Shown here piece by piece: positions 25,401-37,926 of a DNA stretch of 64,000 bases. A program made the translations under genes and the position numbers. Source of the DNA: Saccharopolyspora flava (GTDB lineage Bacteria; Actinomycetota; Actinomycetes; Mycobacteriales; Pseudonocardiaceae); assembly GCF_900116135.1 (NCBI RefSeq), contig NZ_FOZX01000002.1, positions 310,001-374,000 of the forward strand, read 5' to 3'. The notes under the pieces are model-generated. The model did not search any database and had not been told where the DNA came from. It saw only the letters and a program-made list of their open reading frames with translations. Position 1 is the stretch's first letter, and every line of letters starts with the position of its first letter.

Positions 25401-26174
25401 GTGAAGAAGACGTCCGCGCTGCTCAGCGGCATCGCCGCGGTCGCGCTCAGCGCCGGTTTCGCACCGGCCGCGCAGGCCATCGACAACCCGGGGGCGCTGA
25501 TCGTCGGCGGCCACGACGCCACCGAGTCCTACGAGTGGATGGCCTCGCTGCAGCGGGAGGGCTCGCACAGCTGCGGCGCCTCGCTCATCGACGAGCAGTG
25601 GGTACTCACCGCCGCGCACTGCGTGGTCGACGCCCAGCCGGGTGACCTCTCGCTGCGCATCGGCAGCCCCACCTGGAGCAGCGGCGGCACCGAGGCCGGG
25701 GTGTCGAAGATCGTGGTCAACCCGAACTACGAGGCCCAGACGCCCAACGGCGACATCGCGCTGCTCCAGCTGGACCAGGCGGTGCCGGAGCAGCCGATCG
25801 AGCTGGCCGGCTCCTCCGGCGAGGCCGGGACGCCGTCGCGGATCATCGGCTGGGGCGTGACCTGCCCGATCCGCGGCTGCGGCCAGCCGCCGGAGCAGCT
25901 GCAGGAGCTCGACACCAGCGTCGCGCCCGACGCGGGATGCACCCTCAGCGGCATCGACGAGCCCACCGAGATTTGCACCACCAGCAAGGAGCTGCTGGCC
26001 AACGCCTGCTTCGGCGACTCCGGCGGACCGCAGCTGGAGGGCACCCCGGGCGACTGGAAGCTCACCGGCGTGACCAGCAGGCTCGGCAGCCCGGTCCCGG
26101 TCTGCGGCACGGCGCCCTCGGTCTACACCGACGCCACCGCCTACGCGGACTGGATCTCCGAGACCATCGGCTGA
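25401..26174 (+). CDS. secreted S1-family serine protease, copy 2
   Basis: Paralogue of the protease at 23358. Signal peptide [20 protein letters not shown] to AQA, propeptide IDNPGA, mature start [15 protein letters not shown]. The triad is present: His in LTAAHC, Asp in [10 protein letters not shown], Ser in CFGDSGGPQ. The S1-pocket position six before the Ser is Asn, so its specificity should differ from trypsin and from copy 1. 257 aa. GTG 25401 with GGGAGGGG upstream. Confidence 0.92.
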   Translation: MKKTSALLSGIAAVALSAGFAPAAQAIDNPGALIVGGHDATESYEWMASLQREGSHSCGASLIDEQWVLTAAHCVVDAQPGDLSLRIGSPTWSSGGTEAGVSKIVVNPNYEAQTPNGDIALLQLDQAVPEQPIELAGSSGEAGTPSRIIGWGVTCPIRGCGQPPEQLQELDTSVAPDAGCTLSGIDEPTEICTTSKELLANACFGDSGGPQLEGTPGDWKLTGVTSRLGSPVPVCGTAPSVYTDATAYADWISETIG

Positions 26175-26186
26175 GCCGGAACCGCA

Positions 26187-26218
26187 GGCCCCGTCCCGCT
26201 CGCGGGGCGGGGCCTTGT
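26187..26218 (+). terminator. terminator of protease copy 2
   Basis: GC-rich stem GGCCCCG (26187-26193) with CGGGGCC (26208-26214), extended through CCCG/CGGG, then TTGT. Twelve nt after the stop. Confidence 0.6.
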
Positions 26219-26326
26219 CAGATCAGCCACCTAGATCGTTTCAGAACGCGGTTTTCCCCCGGATGTCGCTGGTCAGTGGGGCGCGCCACGCTGACCCGCG
26301 GCGTTGATCGGCGGGACACTCGGGAC

Positions 26327-27721
<1,395 letters not shown>

Positions 27722-27762
27722 GCGCCCGGCCACTTGTCGGTGGCTGTGCGCACCATGGGGGC

Positions 27763-29277
27763 ATGGTGCTGCTCTCGGACGTCGTCGCGGTCTCCTCGGA
27801 GGTCGCGGCGACGTCCTCGCGCAAGGCGAAGACCACCGCCCTCGCCGGGCTCCTCCGCAGGCTCGAACCGCCGGAGGTCGCCACGGCGACCGCGCTGCTG
27901 GCCGGCGAGCTGCCCGGCGGCAAGGCCGGCGTCGGCTGGTCCACGCTGGCATCGCTGCAGGTCACCCCGGCCACCGAGCCGACGCTGGGCGTCGCCGACG
28001 TCGACAGCGCGATCGACGAGGTGCGCGCGATCAGCGGTTCCGGATCCGGGCAGCGACGCGCCGAGGCGCTGACCGGGCTCCTGGGCCGCGCCACCGAGGA
28101 CGAGCAGCAATTCCTGATCCGCCTCTTCGGCGGCGAGCTGCGGCAGGGCGCGCTGGAAGGGGTGATGGTCGAGGCCATCGCCGCTGCCGCCGAGGTGCGG
28201 ACCGAGTCGGTGCGCCGCGCGTTCATGCTCTCCGGCAGGCTGCCCGCGACCGCGGAGGCCGCGCTCAGCGGCGGTGAACCCGCGCTCGCCGAGTTCCACC
28301 TGGAGCTGGGCCGCCCGATCCGGCCGATGCTGGCCTCCCCCGCCGACGCGCTCGACACCGCGCTGGCCGAGTTCACCGAGTGCAGCCTCGAGTACAAGCT
28401 CGACGGCGCCCGCATCCAGGTGCACCGCGACGGCGACGACGTGCACGTCTACACCCGCACGCTGCGCGAGATCACCCGCAACGTCGGGGAGCTCGTGGAG
28501 CTGGTGCGCGGGCTGGACTGCCGCTCGGTCGTGCTCGACGGCGAGACCCTGGCCCTCGACGACGCGGGACGTCCCCGCCCGTTCCAGGAGACGATGGCCC
28601 GCTTCGGCGCCCAGGAGCAGCGCGAGGAGCTGCTGCACCCGTACTTCTTCGACTGCCTGCACCTCGACGGCACCGACCTGCTCGACCTCCCGCTGCGCGA
28701 CCGGCTGAAGGCGTTGTCGCAGGTCGCGGGCGCTCACCGGATCCCGGGCGTGCTCTCCCCCGCCCCGGACGAGGCCGCCGCGCTGTTCGAGGAGGCGCTG
28801 GCGGCCGGCCACGAGGGCGTGGTGATCAAGGACCTCAACTCGCCGTACGCGGCGGGCAGGCGCGGCAAGGCGTGGCGCAAGATCAAACCCGAGCACACCC
28901 TCGACCTGGTGGTGCTCGCCGCCGAATGGGGCCACGGCCGCCGCAGCGGTTCCCTGTCGAACCTGCACCTGGGCGCCCGCGACCCCGACGGGGGACCGCC
29001 GATCATGGTCGGCAAGACCTTCAAGGGCCTCACCGACGAGCTGCTGGCCTGGCAGACCGCCGAGTTCCAGCGGCGCGCCACCCGCGACGACGGCTGGGTC
29101 GTGCACGTCGCCCCGGAGCTGGTGGTGGAGATCGAGCTCGACGGGGTGCAGACCAGCAGCCGCTACCCCGGCGGCGTCGCGCTGCGCTTCGCGCGCGTGC
29201 TGCGCTACCGCCCGGACAAGGAGGCGGCCGAGGCCGACACCATCGAGGCGGTTCGCGGCATGCTCCGCGGCGGGTGA
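27763..29277 (+). CDS. ligB: ATP-dependent DNA ligase LigB-type
   Basis: Seals nicks using ATP; a repair ligase distinct from NAD-dependent LigA. The N-terminal ~200-residue helical DNA-binding domain is followed by motif I EYKLDGARIQVH with adenylated Lys212, VVLDGETLAL (motif III region), EGVVIKD (motif IV), WRKIKPEH (motif V) and a C-terminal OB fold ending VALRFARVLRYRPDKEAAEADTI. 504 aa agrees with actinobacterial LigB. ATG 27763, 41 nt after fumC. Confidence 0.93.
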   Translation: MVLLSDVVAVSSEVAATSSRKAKTTALAGLLRRLEPPEVATATALLAGELPGGKAGVGWSTLASLQVTPATEPTLGVADVDSAIDEVRAISGSGSGQRRAEALTGLLGRATEDEQQFLIRLFGGELRQGALEGVMVEAIAAAAEVRTESVRRAFMLSGRLPATAEAALSGGEPALAEFHLELGRPIRPMLASPADALDTALAEFTECSLEYKLDGARIQVHRDGDDVHVYTRTLREITRNVGELVELVRGLDCRSVVLDGETLALDDAGRPRPFQETMARFGAQEQREELLHPYFFDCLHLDGTDLLDLPLRDRLKALSQVAGAHRIPGVLSPAPDEAAALFEEALAAGHEGVVIKDLNSPYAAGRRGKAWRKIKPEHTLDLVVLAAEWGHGRRSGSLSNLHLGARDPDGGPPIMVGKTFKGLTDELLAWQTAEFQRRATRDDGWVVHVAPELVVEIELDGVQTSSRYPGGVALRFARVLRYRPDKEAAEADTIEAVRGMLRGG

Positions 29278-29289
29278 GATCCTGGGCGC

Positions 29290-29694
29290 ATGAGCAGCGA
29301 GGACTTCGAAGGTTCGATCGACATCGGCCCGGGCACCATCGACCCGCGCGACTTCCAGCAGCGCTCGGCCTCGGTCGAGCTGGAGCACTACGTCGCGGTG
29401 CTGCTGCTGGAGTCGGAGTCCGAGGGCCAGCCGCCGCTCTACGAGGAGTCGTTCGTGCTGCTCACCGCCGAGACCGCGGAGGAGGCGGCGGAGAAGGCCC
29501 GCGAGTACGGCAAGCAGCAGGAGTCGTCCTACGAGGACGAGAACCACCGCCCGGTGACCTGGAAGCTCAAGCAGGTCGTCGAGGTCAAGCCCCTCGAGGA
29601 CGCCACCTTCGACGACGGCGCGGAGCTCTACAGCCGCTTCTTCCGCAACCACGACGCCTACCGCTCCCTAGACCCCCTCACCGACGACGACTGA
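29290..29694 (+). CDS. DUF4288-like protein
   Basis: 134-aa cytoplasmic protein. Central block HYVAVLLLESESEGQPPLYE, SFVLLTAETAEEAAEKAREY and HRPVTWKLKQVVEV fits DUF4288, a small alpha/beta domain of unknown function. Very acidic at both ends (SLDPLTDDD). ATG 29290, 12 nt after the ligB stop, so it is probably co-transcribed with ligB. No catalytic motif is visible. Confidence 0.75.
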   Translation: MSSEDFEGSIDIGPGTIDPRDFQQRSASVELEHYVAVLLLESESEGQPPLYEESFVLLTAETAEEAAEKAREYGKQQESSYEDENHRPVTWKLKQVVEVKPLEDATFDDGAELYSRFFRNHDAYRSLDPLTDDD

Positions 29695-29737
29695 GCGCGT
29701 TTTCGCCACGGGCCGGTGGTGGGCCGTATTGTGGTGA

Positions 29738-31180
<1,443 letters not shown>

Positions 31181-31187
31181 CCGCCCG

Positions 31188-31219
31188 GGAGGGCGCCTTC
31201 CCGGAGGAAGGCGCCCTCC
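31188..31219. terminator. bidirectional hairpin between convergent guaB1 and phoH
   Basis: GGAGGGCGCCTTCC (31188-31201) and GGAAGGCGCCCTCC (31206-31219) form a perfect 14-bp stem with a 4-nt loop, between the two stop codons. No T-run on either side. Confidence 0.75.
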
Positions 31220-31226
31220 TCGCGGG

Positions 31227-32606
31227 TCAGGGGGTGTGCTCGCCCTCCAGGAGTTCGGTGACCAGGGCCGCGATCGGGCTGCGCTCCGATCGGGTCAGGG
31301 TCACGTGGGCGAACAGCGGGTGGCCCTTGAGCTTCTCGATGACCGCCGCGATGCCGTCGTGCCTGCCGACCCGCAGGTTGTCCCGCTGCGCGACGTCGTG
31401 GGTGAGCACCACCCGCGAGTTCGCGCCGAGCCGCGAGAGCACCGTCAGCAGCACGTTGCGCTCCAGCGACTGGGCCTCGTCGACGATGACGAAGGCGTCG
31501 TGCAGCGAACGGCCGCGGATGTGGGTCAGCGGCAGCACCTCGAGCATGCCGCGGTCCATGATCTCCTCGAGCACGTTCTCGCTAGCGTGCGCGCCGAGCG
31601 TGTCGAAGACGGCCTGCGCCCAGGGCGCCATCTTCTCGCCCTCGGTGCCGGGGAGGTAGCCGAGCTCCTGCCCGCCGACCGCGTAGACCGGCCGGAACAC
31701 CACGACCTTGCGGTGCTGCTGGCGTTCCAGCACCGACTCCAGCCCCGCGCAGAGCGCGAGCGCCGACTTGCCGGTACCGGCGCGACCGCCGAGCGAGATG
31801 ATCCCGACCTCGGGGTCCATCAGCAGCTCCAGCGCGATCCGCTGCTCGGCGGACCGGCCGTGCAGGCCGAAGACCTCGCGGTCCCCGCGCACCAGCTTGA
31901 CCTGCTTGTCGGCGGTGACGCGGCCGAGCGCGCTCTGCTGGCCCGCCAGCACCCGGACGCCGGTGTTCGGCGGCAGGTCCCTGGCCTCGTCGAGGTCGGC
32001 GACGCCGTCCTTGAACAGCGAGTCCACCGACTCCGAACCGACGTCGATGTCGGCCATGCCGCTCCAGCCCGAGGACACGACGTCCTGCGCGCGGTACTCC
32101 TCGGCCGCCAGGTTCACCGACGCGGCCTTGACCCGCAGCGGCATGTCCTTGGTGACCAGCACGACCTCGCGACCCTCGGCGGCGAGGTTGAGCGAGCACG
32201 CCAGGATGCGCGAGTCGTTGGAGTCCGTGCGGAAGCCCGGCGGGAGCACCGACGGGTCGGAGTGGTTCAACTCCACGTGGACGTGGCCGCCCTCGGGGTT
32301 GACCAGCACCGGGTGGTCCAGCCTGCCGTGCTCCACCCGCAGGTCGTCGAGCACGCGCAGGGCCTCGCGGGCGAACCAGCCGAGTTCGGGGTGGTGGCGC
32401 TTCCCCTCCAGCTCGGAGATGACCACCACCGGGAGCACCACGTCGTGCTCGGCGAACCGGGCCATCGCCCACGGGTCGGACAGCAGGACCGAAGTGTCCA
32501 GGACGTAGGTGCGGACCTCGATGTCACCGCCGGTCGGGGCGGTGTGCGCGGGCTCGTCGCTGCGGACGGCGCTGTGCGCCTGAGGCTGGGAACGTCGTGC
32601 GGTCAC
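31227..32606 (-). CDS. phoH2: PhoH2-type PIN-PhoH protein (RNase/helicase)
   Basis: Fusion of an N-terminal PIN nuclease domain ([19 protein letters not shown], with acidic residues in [25 protein letters not shown] and [13 protein letters not shown]) and a C-terminal PhoH ATPase (Walker [13 protein letters not shown], Walker [13 protein letters not shown]). Mycobacterial PhoH2 is known to unwind and cleave RNA. 459 aa; GTG 32606 follows GGGAG. The first ~35 residues ([19 protein letters not shown]) are a variable extension; a shorter start cannot be excluded. Confidence 0.92.
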   Translation of the reverse strand: MTARRSQPQAHSAVRSDEPAHTAPTGGDIEVRTYVLDTSVLLSDPWAMARFAEHDVVLPVVVISELEGKRHHPELGWFAREALRVLDDLRVEHGRLDHPVLVNPEGGHVHVELNHSDPSVLPPGFRTDSNDSRILACSLNLAAEGREVVLVTKDMPLRVKAASVNLAAEEYRAQDVVSSGWSGMADIDVGSESVDSLFKDGVADLDEARDLPPNTGVRVLAGQQSALGRVTADKQVKLVRGDREVFGLHGRSAEQRIALELLMDPEVGIISLGGRAGTGKSALALCAGLESVLERQQHRKVVVFRPVYAVGGQELGYLPGTEGEKMAPWAQAVFDTLGAHASENVLEEIMDRGMLEVLPLTHIRGRSLHDAFVIVDEAQSLERNVLLTVLSRLGANSRVVLTHDVAQRDNLRVGRHDGIAAVIEKLKGHPLFAHVTLTRSERSPIAALVTELLEGEHTP

Positions 32607-33453
32607 GGCTACTCCCTCGCGGACGTGCCGAACACGCCCGCTCGTCGGTGGGCCGGGCCTGCCCCCGTCGCGCTCCGGCTGGACCGTCCGGTCCACCGGC
32701 CGCGCGAGGGCCGGGCACCGACCCCCTCCGCGACCAAGGTGGACGTGTGAACGTCCCTCCAGCCAACAGCCACGATCAGGGCCTCCCGGACGGGCCGCGT
32801 TCGGACGTGCAAGGCAACGGCCCGTCACCGCGAACGCTACCTGCGTGATCGCATTTCGGCAGACAGCCACTTAGGTGATTCGAACCATTCCCGCGCTCAC
32901 GGCGTGCGACTGGCACGTTTCCGCAGGTCACGTGGTTAATAGCAGGTTGCCAGACGATTCGTCAGCAGGTCAGGAGGCGTACGCGGGCGCGGACGAGACC
33001 GAACGGAATTCAACACTCCCGGTGAAGATCGCTGCTCTTTCCGGGTGAACTTCGGGGCCGCCCGCGCGCCTCACTTTGCGCTCCGGGGCCACCCGGTGCA
33101 GACGGCGGTCAAGCGGTCGGCGGTAACGATCAGTGCTCGATGTCCCGGCCGGGTGGTGCGACCGGCCCCGCGCCCGGGTCGCTCATACATCAACGCGCGC
33201 TGTGATCAACGGCCACTCCAACGGTGGAGGCAATTCCCGAATTCGCCCCACTCCGAAATGCGCGCGCCTTTGTCGGCGAAAAGCGGCGAGCACCTGAGGG
33301 ATAACTCCGTCAATACACACAATGGTGTTACCCGAGTGTCGCACCCCCGGAGCCCTGGATACGTTTCGAGCCAGGTGCTTCACTCGCTTCGGAATTCACT
33401 CCTCCGGGCAGAAGCACGCACTTGCTCGACTCATCTGACCAAGGAGCAACGCT
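32607..33453. other. 847-bp region without a supported gene
   Basis: Lies between divergent phoH2 and the first chaplin-like gene. It must hold the phoH2 promoter on the minus side and ends with the chaplin-like promoter (33316-33365). Reading frames crossing it lack start signals and actinobacterial codon bias, and it is less GC-biased than its neighbours. I see no tRNA, repeat array or convincing small gene. Confidence 0.5.
33316..33365 (+). promoter_or_regulatory. chaplin-like gene 1 promoter with shared upstream box
   Basis: CACACAATGGTGT (33316-33328) recurs exactly at 33798-33810 before the paralogous gene. In both, a TANNNT -10 candidate begins 32 nt after the box end (TACGTT at 33360 and TAGTTT at 33842), followed by similar bases. 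The box (ACAC, 4 nt, GTGT) is palindromic and placed like an activator site. Confidence 0.55.
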
Positions 33454-33699
33454 GTGCTGAAGAAAGCAGTGATTGTCGCCGGCGCCGCTGCTGGCCTGCT
33501 CGCGCTGGCCCCGATGGCCAACGCCGACAGCCAGGACAACGACGGCATCAACCTCCTGAACGACAACAACATCAGCGCCGTTCCGGTGCAGCTGTGCGGC
33601 AACAACATCGCCGCGCTGGGCGCCGTCATCCCGGTCGCCTCGCCGAACTCCAGCGAGTGCGTGAACGCGCCGATCGTGGACCACCCGAGCGGCGGCTGA
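33454..33699 (+). CDS. chaplin-like small secreted protein, copy 1
   Basis: 81 aa: signal peptide MLKKAVIVAGAAAGLLALAP to ANA, then a ~55-residue mature part rich in Asn, Val and Ala with two Cys (VQLCGNNIAALGAVIP and SSECVNAP). The CGNN...LGAVIP...CVN pattern resembles the chaplin domain of aerial-hypha surface proteins, but the SPG-SGN start of true chaplins is missing. GTG 33454 after AAGGAG. Followed by its own terminator and a paralogue. Probably a cell-surface or aerial-growth protein; this role is inferred. Confidence 0.8.
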   Translation: MLKKAVIVAGAAAGLLALAPMANADSQDNDGINLLNDNNISAVPVQLCGNNIAALGAVIPVASPNSSECVNAPIVDHPSGG

Positions 33700-33717
33700 G
33701 GCCTCACCGCGACGAAG

Positions 33718-33751
33718 AGGAGCGCCGGGAACGACCCCGGCGCTCCTTTTT
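33718..33751 (+). terminator. terminator of chaplin-like gene 1
   Basis: AGGAGCGCCGGG (33718-33729) pairs with CCCGGCGCTCCT (33736-33747), followed by TTTT. A strong intrinsic terminator 18 nt after the stop, so the two paralogues are separate transcripts. Confidence 0.9.
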
Positions 33752-33797
33752 CGCGCCCGCCGATTCCCCTTCTACCAGGGCGGGAAGAATTCGCGTT

Positions 33798-33847
33798 CAC
33801 ACAATGGTGTCATGGAATTTGGACGAACCGCGCGTTCGCTGTAGTTT
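33798..33847 (+). promoter_or_regulatory. chaplin-like gene 2 promoter with shared upstream box
   Basis: Box CACACAATGGTGT (33798-33810), -35 TTGGAC (33819-33824), 17-bp spacer, -10 TAGTTT (33842-33847). Same box and same box-to--10 distance as before copy 1. Confidence 0.58.
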
Positions 33848-33950
33848 GCGACCGGAACACACCGCGGTCGGCTTGCCGACCCGGGCTTCGCAATTGAGCC
33901 CGCTGGTGTGAACTCCGAATCCCGCGGAATTCCAGAGGAGAGTGACCCAA

Positions 33951-34193
33951 GTGCTGAAGAAGGCTGCGATTGTCGCCGGTGCCGCCGCCGGTCTCCTGGC
34001 CCTGGCGCCCGTCGCCAACGCCGACAGCTCGGACAACGACGGCGTGAACCTGCTCAACGACAACAACCTCAGCGTCCTGCCGGTGCAGGCCTGCGGTAAC
34101 AACGTCGCGGTGCTGGGCGCGGTCGTCCCGCTGCTGTCGCCGCAGAGCAGCGAGTGCGTCAACGCCCCGGTCGTGGACCACCCGGGCGCCTGA
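33951..34193 (+). CDS. chaplin-like small secreted protein, copy 2
   Basis: 80 aa, about 75% identical by eye to copy 1: signal peptide MLKKAAIVAGAAAGLLALAP, mature part DSSDNDGVNLLNDNNLSVLP then VQACGNNVAVLGAVVP and SSECVNAPVVDHP, with both Cys conserved. GTG 33951 aligns with the copy-1 start and follows AGAGGAGAG. An ATG-like extension at 33942 adds three residues and is not favoured. Tandem duplication with separate promoters suggests dosage or subunit variation in a surface layer. Confidence 0.8.
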   Translation: MLKKAAIVAGAAAGLLALAPVANADSSDNDGVNLLNDNNLSVLPVQACGNNVAVLGAVVPLLSPQSSECVNAPVVDHPGA

Positions 34194-34210
34194 TCGAGCT
34201 GATCACGTGC

Positions 34211-34244
34211 GAGAAGGCCAGGTCGTCACCGACCTGGCCTTCTC
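34211..34244. terminator. terminator between chaplin-like gene 2 and uppS
   Basis: Perfect 14-bp stem GAGAAGGCCAGGTC (34211-34224) / GACCTGGCCTTCTC (34231-34244) with a 6-nt loop, between convergent stop codons. Confidence 0.82.
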
Positions 34245-34259
34245 TCCGTTCCGGGGGTG

Positions 34260-35036
34260 TCAGCGGCCCAGGCGGCGGTGCCGGACCGCGTAGTCGCGCA
34301 GCGCGCGCAGGAAGTCGATCCGCCGGAACTCCGGCCAGTAGGCCTCGGTGAACCAGAACTCCGAGTGCGCCGACTGCCACAGCATGAACCCGGACAACCG
34401 CTGCTCGCCCGAGGTGCGGATGAGCAGGTCGGGATCCGGCTGGCCCGAGGTGTAGAGGTGCTCGGCGATGTGGTCGACGGTGAGGACCTCGGCGAGCTCC
34501 TCGATGGTCGTGCCCGCCTCGGCGTGCTGCTGCAGCAGCTTGCGGACCGCGTCCGCGATCTCCCGCCTGCCGCCGTAGCCGACGGCCACGTTGACCTGCA
34601 TCCCCGTCCGGCCCTTGGTGCGCAGCGCGCCCGCGGTCAGCCGCGCGGCGGTCTCGGTGGGCAGCACGTCCAGCGCACCCACGATCCGCACCCGCCACGA
34701 CTTGCCCGGGCCGGTGAGCTCGTCCACCACCCCGGCGATGATCTCCATCAGGGCGTTGAGCTCGTCCTCGCTGCGGTTGAGGTTGTCGGTCGACAGCAGC
34801 CACAGGGTGGCCACCTCGACCTGCGCCTCCTCGCACCAGCCGAGCATCTCGGCGATCTTGCGGGCGCCCGCCTGGTGGCCGCTCGCCGCGTCCAGGCCGG
34901 CCTCCTTGGCCCATCTGCGATTGCCGTCCAAGATGACGCCGACGTGCCGCGGATGCTGCAGTCCGTCGAGCTTCCGGCTGAGCCGTCGCTCGTAGACCGA
35001 GTACATGAGTTCTTTCAACCGAACCTTGAGCGCCAC
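34260..35036 (-). CDS. Z-isoprenyl diphosphate synthase (UppS family, Rv1086-like)
   Basis: cis-Prenyltransferase that extends an allylic diphosphate with IPP, making lipid-carrier precursors for cell-wall assembly. Catalytic Asp is in HVGVILDGNRRWA; GHQAGARKIAEML, LWLLSTDNLNRSEDEL and the IPP-binding RTSGEQRLSGFMLWQSAHSE are present. 258 aa. Start GTG 35036 (ALKVRLKELMYSVYERRLSR) mirrors the N-terminus of Rv1086, the short-chain Z-farnesyl diphosphate synthase of mycobacteria; the product chain length cannot be read from the sequence with certainty. It is divergent from hly-III, as in mycobacteria. Confidence 0.92.
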   Translation of the reverse strand: MALKVRLKELMYSVYERRLSRKLDGLQHPRHVGVILDGNRRWAKEAGLDAASGHQAGARKIAEMLGWCEEAQVEVATLWLLSTDNLNRSEDELNALMEIIAGVVDELTGPGKSWRVRIVGALDVLPTETAARLTAGALRTKGRTGMQVNVAVGYGGRREIADAVRKLLQQHAEAGTTIEELAEVLTVDHIAEHLYTSGQPDPDLLIRTSGEQRLSGFMLWQSAHSEFWFTEAYWPEFRRIDFLRALRDYAVRHRRLGR

Positions 35037-35191
35037 GCCAGATGAGACTACGCGGACGCCGACGACCATCGGCGCCGAGCCCAAGCGGCGCAGCCTCCCC
35101 CTCCGCCCCGCCGTGCGGCCGGACCACAGGAGGAGTCCCTTGCAACGGACGTCACAGCACGCGAAACCTACGGTCCCGTAACCTTTCAAGC

Positions 35192-35869
35192 GTGACCAAC
35201 GCCCTCTCCTCTCGTGTCCCTTCGGCATTCGTGAAGCCCCGGATGCGCGGCTGGATCCACTTCTGGTCGCTGCTGGCGTTCTTCGCCGCCGGGGCCACGC
35301 TGATCTCGCTCGCCGCCTCGACCGTGTCCGCGCAGGCCGCGCTGGGCACGTCGATCTACTCGGCGACCGTCCTCGGCCTGTTCGGGGTGAGCGCGCTCTA
35401 CCACCGCAAGACCTGGAAATCGGTCGGCGCGCGCACCTGGATGCGGCGACTCGACCACTCGATGATCTTCCTGTTCATCGCGGGCACCTACACGCCGCTG
35501 GCGATGATCGCGATGCAGCCGACGACCGGTGCGGTCGTGCTCGCCGTGGTGTGGGCGGGCGCGCTCGGCGGCGTGATCCTCAAGCTGGCCTGGCCGAACG
35601 CGCCGCGCTGGGTCGGTGTCCCGGTCTACATCGCGCTGGGCTGGGTGGCCGTGTTCGTGCTGCCGGACCTGCTGCACAACGCCGGCGTGGCCGTGCTCGT
35701 GCTGCTCATCGTCGGCGGCGCGCTCTACACCGCGGGCGCGATCTTCTACGCGACCCGCTGGCCGGACCCGTGGCCCAAGACCTTCGGGTACCACGAGTTC
35801 TTCCACTCGACGGTCACCGCGGCGGCCATCTGCCACCACGTGGCGATCTGGCTGGCCCTCTACGCCTGA
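35192..35869 (+). CDS. hemolysin III / PAQR-family membrane protein
   Basis: Seven-helix membrane protein of the Hly-III (TrhA/YqfA) group related to PAQR receptors; bacterial members are linked to membrane lipid homeostasis. Family motifs are [13 protein letters not shown] (Ser/His), [20 protein letters not shown] and [18 protein letters not shown], holding the conserved metal-binding His and Asp residues. 225 aa. GTG 35192. Its stop codon overlaps the 3' end of the convergent DUF255 gene by 10 nt. It is the Rv1085c position. Confidence 0.9.
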   Translation: MTNALSSRVPSAFVKPRMRGWIHFWSLLAFFAAGATLISLAASTVSAQAALGTSIYSATVLGLFGVSALYHRKTWKSVGARTWMRRLDHSMIFLFIAGTYTPLAMIAMQPTTGAVVLAVVWAGALGGVILKLAWPNAPRWVGVPVYIALGWVAVFVLPDLLHNAGVAVLVLLIVGGALYTAGAIFYATRWPDPWPKTFGYHEFFHSTVTAAAICHHVAIWLALYA

Positions 35870-37872
35870 ACGAGGCGCCCCACGAGGTCCTCGGCGCTGG
35901 TGACGGGGCGGTCGCAGACGTAGCCGTGGCAGACGTAGGCGGCCGCCGACCCGTCGACGAGAGGACGGTCGGCCAGGAGGGGAACCCCGGCCGCCTCCGG
36001 GGTGGACCCGACGACGACCGTCCCGCCGGGCGCCCGGCGGTGGGCCACCGCGAGCAGCTCGGCCCGCGCCGACTCATCCGGCCCGACCACGGCGACCTGC
36101 AGCGGGCCCTGCGCCCGGGCCTCGGCGGCGGTCAGCCAGTGCCCGGCGAAGCGCGGCGCCCGCTGAGCCAGCAGTCCCGCGCGGGAGAGCCCCTGCTCGG
36201 CGGCGGTCCGGTAGCGACCGGTGCTCTCCGGCCCGACCAGCGCCGAGGCGGTCAGCAGCGCGGAGGTCAGCGCGGCGGCACCGGACGGGCTGGCGTTGTC
36301 GGTGGGATCCGACGGCCTGCGCACCAGGGCTTCGGCGTCGGCGGCGGTGTCGTGGAAGGTGCCCGGGTGCTCGGCGTCGGCGAACTGCTCCAGCGCCACG
36401 TCCAGCAGCTCGCAGGCGGCGGTCAGCCAGCGCGGATCGGCGGTGGCCTGGTGCAGCGACAGCAGCCCGTCGGCGAGGCAGGCGTAGTCCTCCAGCACCC
36501 CGGCGGCGGTGCCGGCGACGCCGTGGCGGGAGGTCCGCAGCAGCCTGCCGTCGACCCGGTGCGTGGCCAGCAGCAGCTCAGCGGCACCGGCGGCGGCCTC
36601 GACCCAGGACGGCTCCTCCAGCGCGGTCGCGGCCTCCACCAGGGCGGTGATGGCCAGGCCGTTCCAGGCGGTGACGACCTTGTCGTCCTCGCCCGGCTGC
36701 GGGCGCTGCTCGCGCGCCGCCAACAGCCGCTGCCGCACCAGCGCCCAGCGCTCCGGGTCGTCCGGGTCGCGCGGCAGCTGCAACGTCGACGCGCCCTCCT
36801 CGAAGGTGCCGTCGGGGGTGACGACCAGCAGCGACGCCGCCCACTCACCGTCGGCCTCGCCCAGCACCTCGCGCAGCTGCTCCGGCGTCCACACGTAGGT
36901 CAGGCCCTCGACGCCGTCGGTGTCGGCGTCGAGCGAGGCGGCGAACCCGCCCTCCGGGGTGCGCAGGTCGCGCAGCAGGAACCCGGCGGTCTCCCGGGCG
37001 ACGCGGGCGGCGAGCTCGTCGCCGAGCCTGCCCAGGTGCGCGTAGGCGCGCAGCAGCAGGGCATTGTCGTAGAGCATCTTCTCGAAGTGCGGGACCACCC
37101 AGGCCGCGTCGACGCTGTAGCGCGCGAACCCGCCCGCGAGCTGGTCGTAGATGCCGCCGCGCGCCATCGCCGCGCAGCAGTCCCGGGCCAGCTCCAGGGC
37201 CTGCGCGGAACCGGTGCGCTCGTTGTGGCGCAGCAGGAACTCCAGCACCATCGACGGCGGGAACTTCGGGGCTCGCCCGAAACCGCCGTGCTCGCCGTCG
37301 GCCTCGGCCCGCAGCCGGCCGACGGCGCCGGTGAGCACCTCGTCGTCGAGGATCGTCTCGGGCAGCGGTGAGCGCTGCGCGCTGAGCTGCTCGACGATGC
37401 GGGTCGCCGAGGCCCGGACCTCGCCGCCGCGGTTCTCCCAGGCCTGCGCGACGGCGGCGAGCAGCTGCGGGAACGACGGCATCCCCGGCATCGGCTCCGC
37501 CGGGTAGTAGGTGCCGCAGTGGAACGGTTCGCCGTCGGGCGTGAGGAAGCAGGTCATCGGCCAGCCGCCCTGGCCGGTCATGGCCTGGGTGGCCTCCATG
37601 TAGACGGCGTCGATGTCCGGGCGTTCCTCCCGGTCGACCTTGATGTTGACGAAGTGCTCGTTCATCAACCGGGCGGTGTCGTCGTCCTCGAAGGACTCGT
37701 GGGCCATCACGTGGCACCAGTGGCAGGCCGCGTAGCCGATCGACAGCAGCACCGGCACGTTCCGGCTGCGCGCTTCGGCGAACGCCTCCGGGCACCACGG
37801 CCACCAGTCGACCGGGTTGTCGGCGTGCTGCAGGAGGTAAGGACTCGTCGCGTCCGCAAGCCGGTTCGCCAT
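35860..37872 (-). CDS. thioredoxin-domain DUF255 protein (YyaL / SPATA20-like)
   Basis: 670-aa cytoplasmic protein. The N-terminal thioredoxin-fold DUF255 domain (residues 1-165) has [17 protein letters not shown] and a [14 protein letters not shown] motif in the place of the redox CxxC. The rest is an (alpha/alpha)6 barrel like glycan epimerases and glucosidases, with [21 protein letters not shown] and [12 protein letters not shown]. The biochemical role of the family is not settled. ATG 37872 starts on the conserved [13 protein letters not shown]. It matches Rv1084. Confidence 0.93.
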   Translation of the reverse strand: MANRLADATSPYLLQHADNPVDWWPWCPEAFAEARSRNVPVLLSIGYAACHWCHVMAHESFEDDDTARLMNEHFVNIKVDREERPDIDAVYMEATQAMTGQGGWPMTCFLTPDGEPFHCGTYYPAEPMPGMPSFPQLLAAVAQAWENRGGEVRASATRIVEQLSAQRSPLPETILDDEVLTGAVGRLRAEADGEHGGFGRAPKFPPSMVLEFLLRHNERTGSAQALELARDCCAAMARGGIYDQLAGGFARYSVDAAWVVPHFEKMLYDNALLLRAYAHLGRLGDELAARVARETAGFLLRDLRTPEGGFAASLDADTDGVEGLTYVWTPEQLREVLGEADGEWAASLLVVTPDGTFEEGASTLQLPRDPDDPERWALVRQRLLAAREQRPQPGEDDKVVTAWNGLAITALVEAATALEEPSWVEAAAGAAELLLATHRVDGRLLRTSRHGVAGTAAGVLEDYACLADGLLSLHQATADPRWLTAACELLDVALEQFADAEHPGTFHDTAADAEALVRRPSDPTDNASPSGAAALTSALLTASALVGPESTGRYRTAAEQGLSRAGLLAQRAPRFAGHWLTAAEARAQGPLQVAVVGPDESARAELLAVAHRRAPGGTVVVGSTPEAAGVPLLADRPLVDGSAAAYVCHGYVCDRPVTSAEDLVGRLVQA

Positions 37873-37926
37873 GCCCCCAGCCTCGCATCTCGATCTTCCG
37901 GACGCACCGCTCAGGTGCCCAAACCC

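Noticed and set aside
33045-33911. Plus-strand frame spanning the chaplin-like region
   Set aside because: It crosses the chaplin-like gene out of frame, the product is low-complexity basic sequence, and a strong terminator lies within it.
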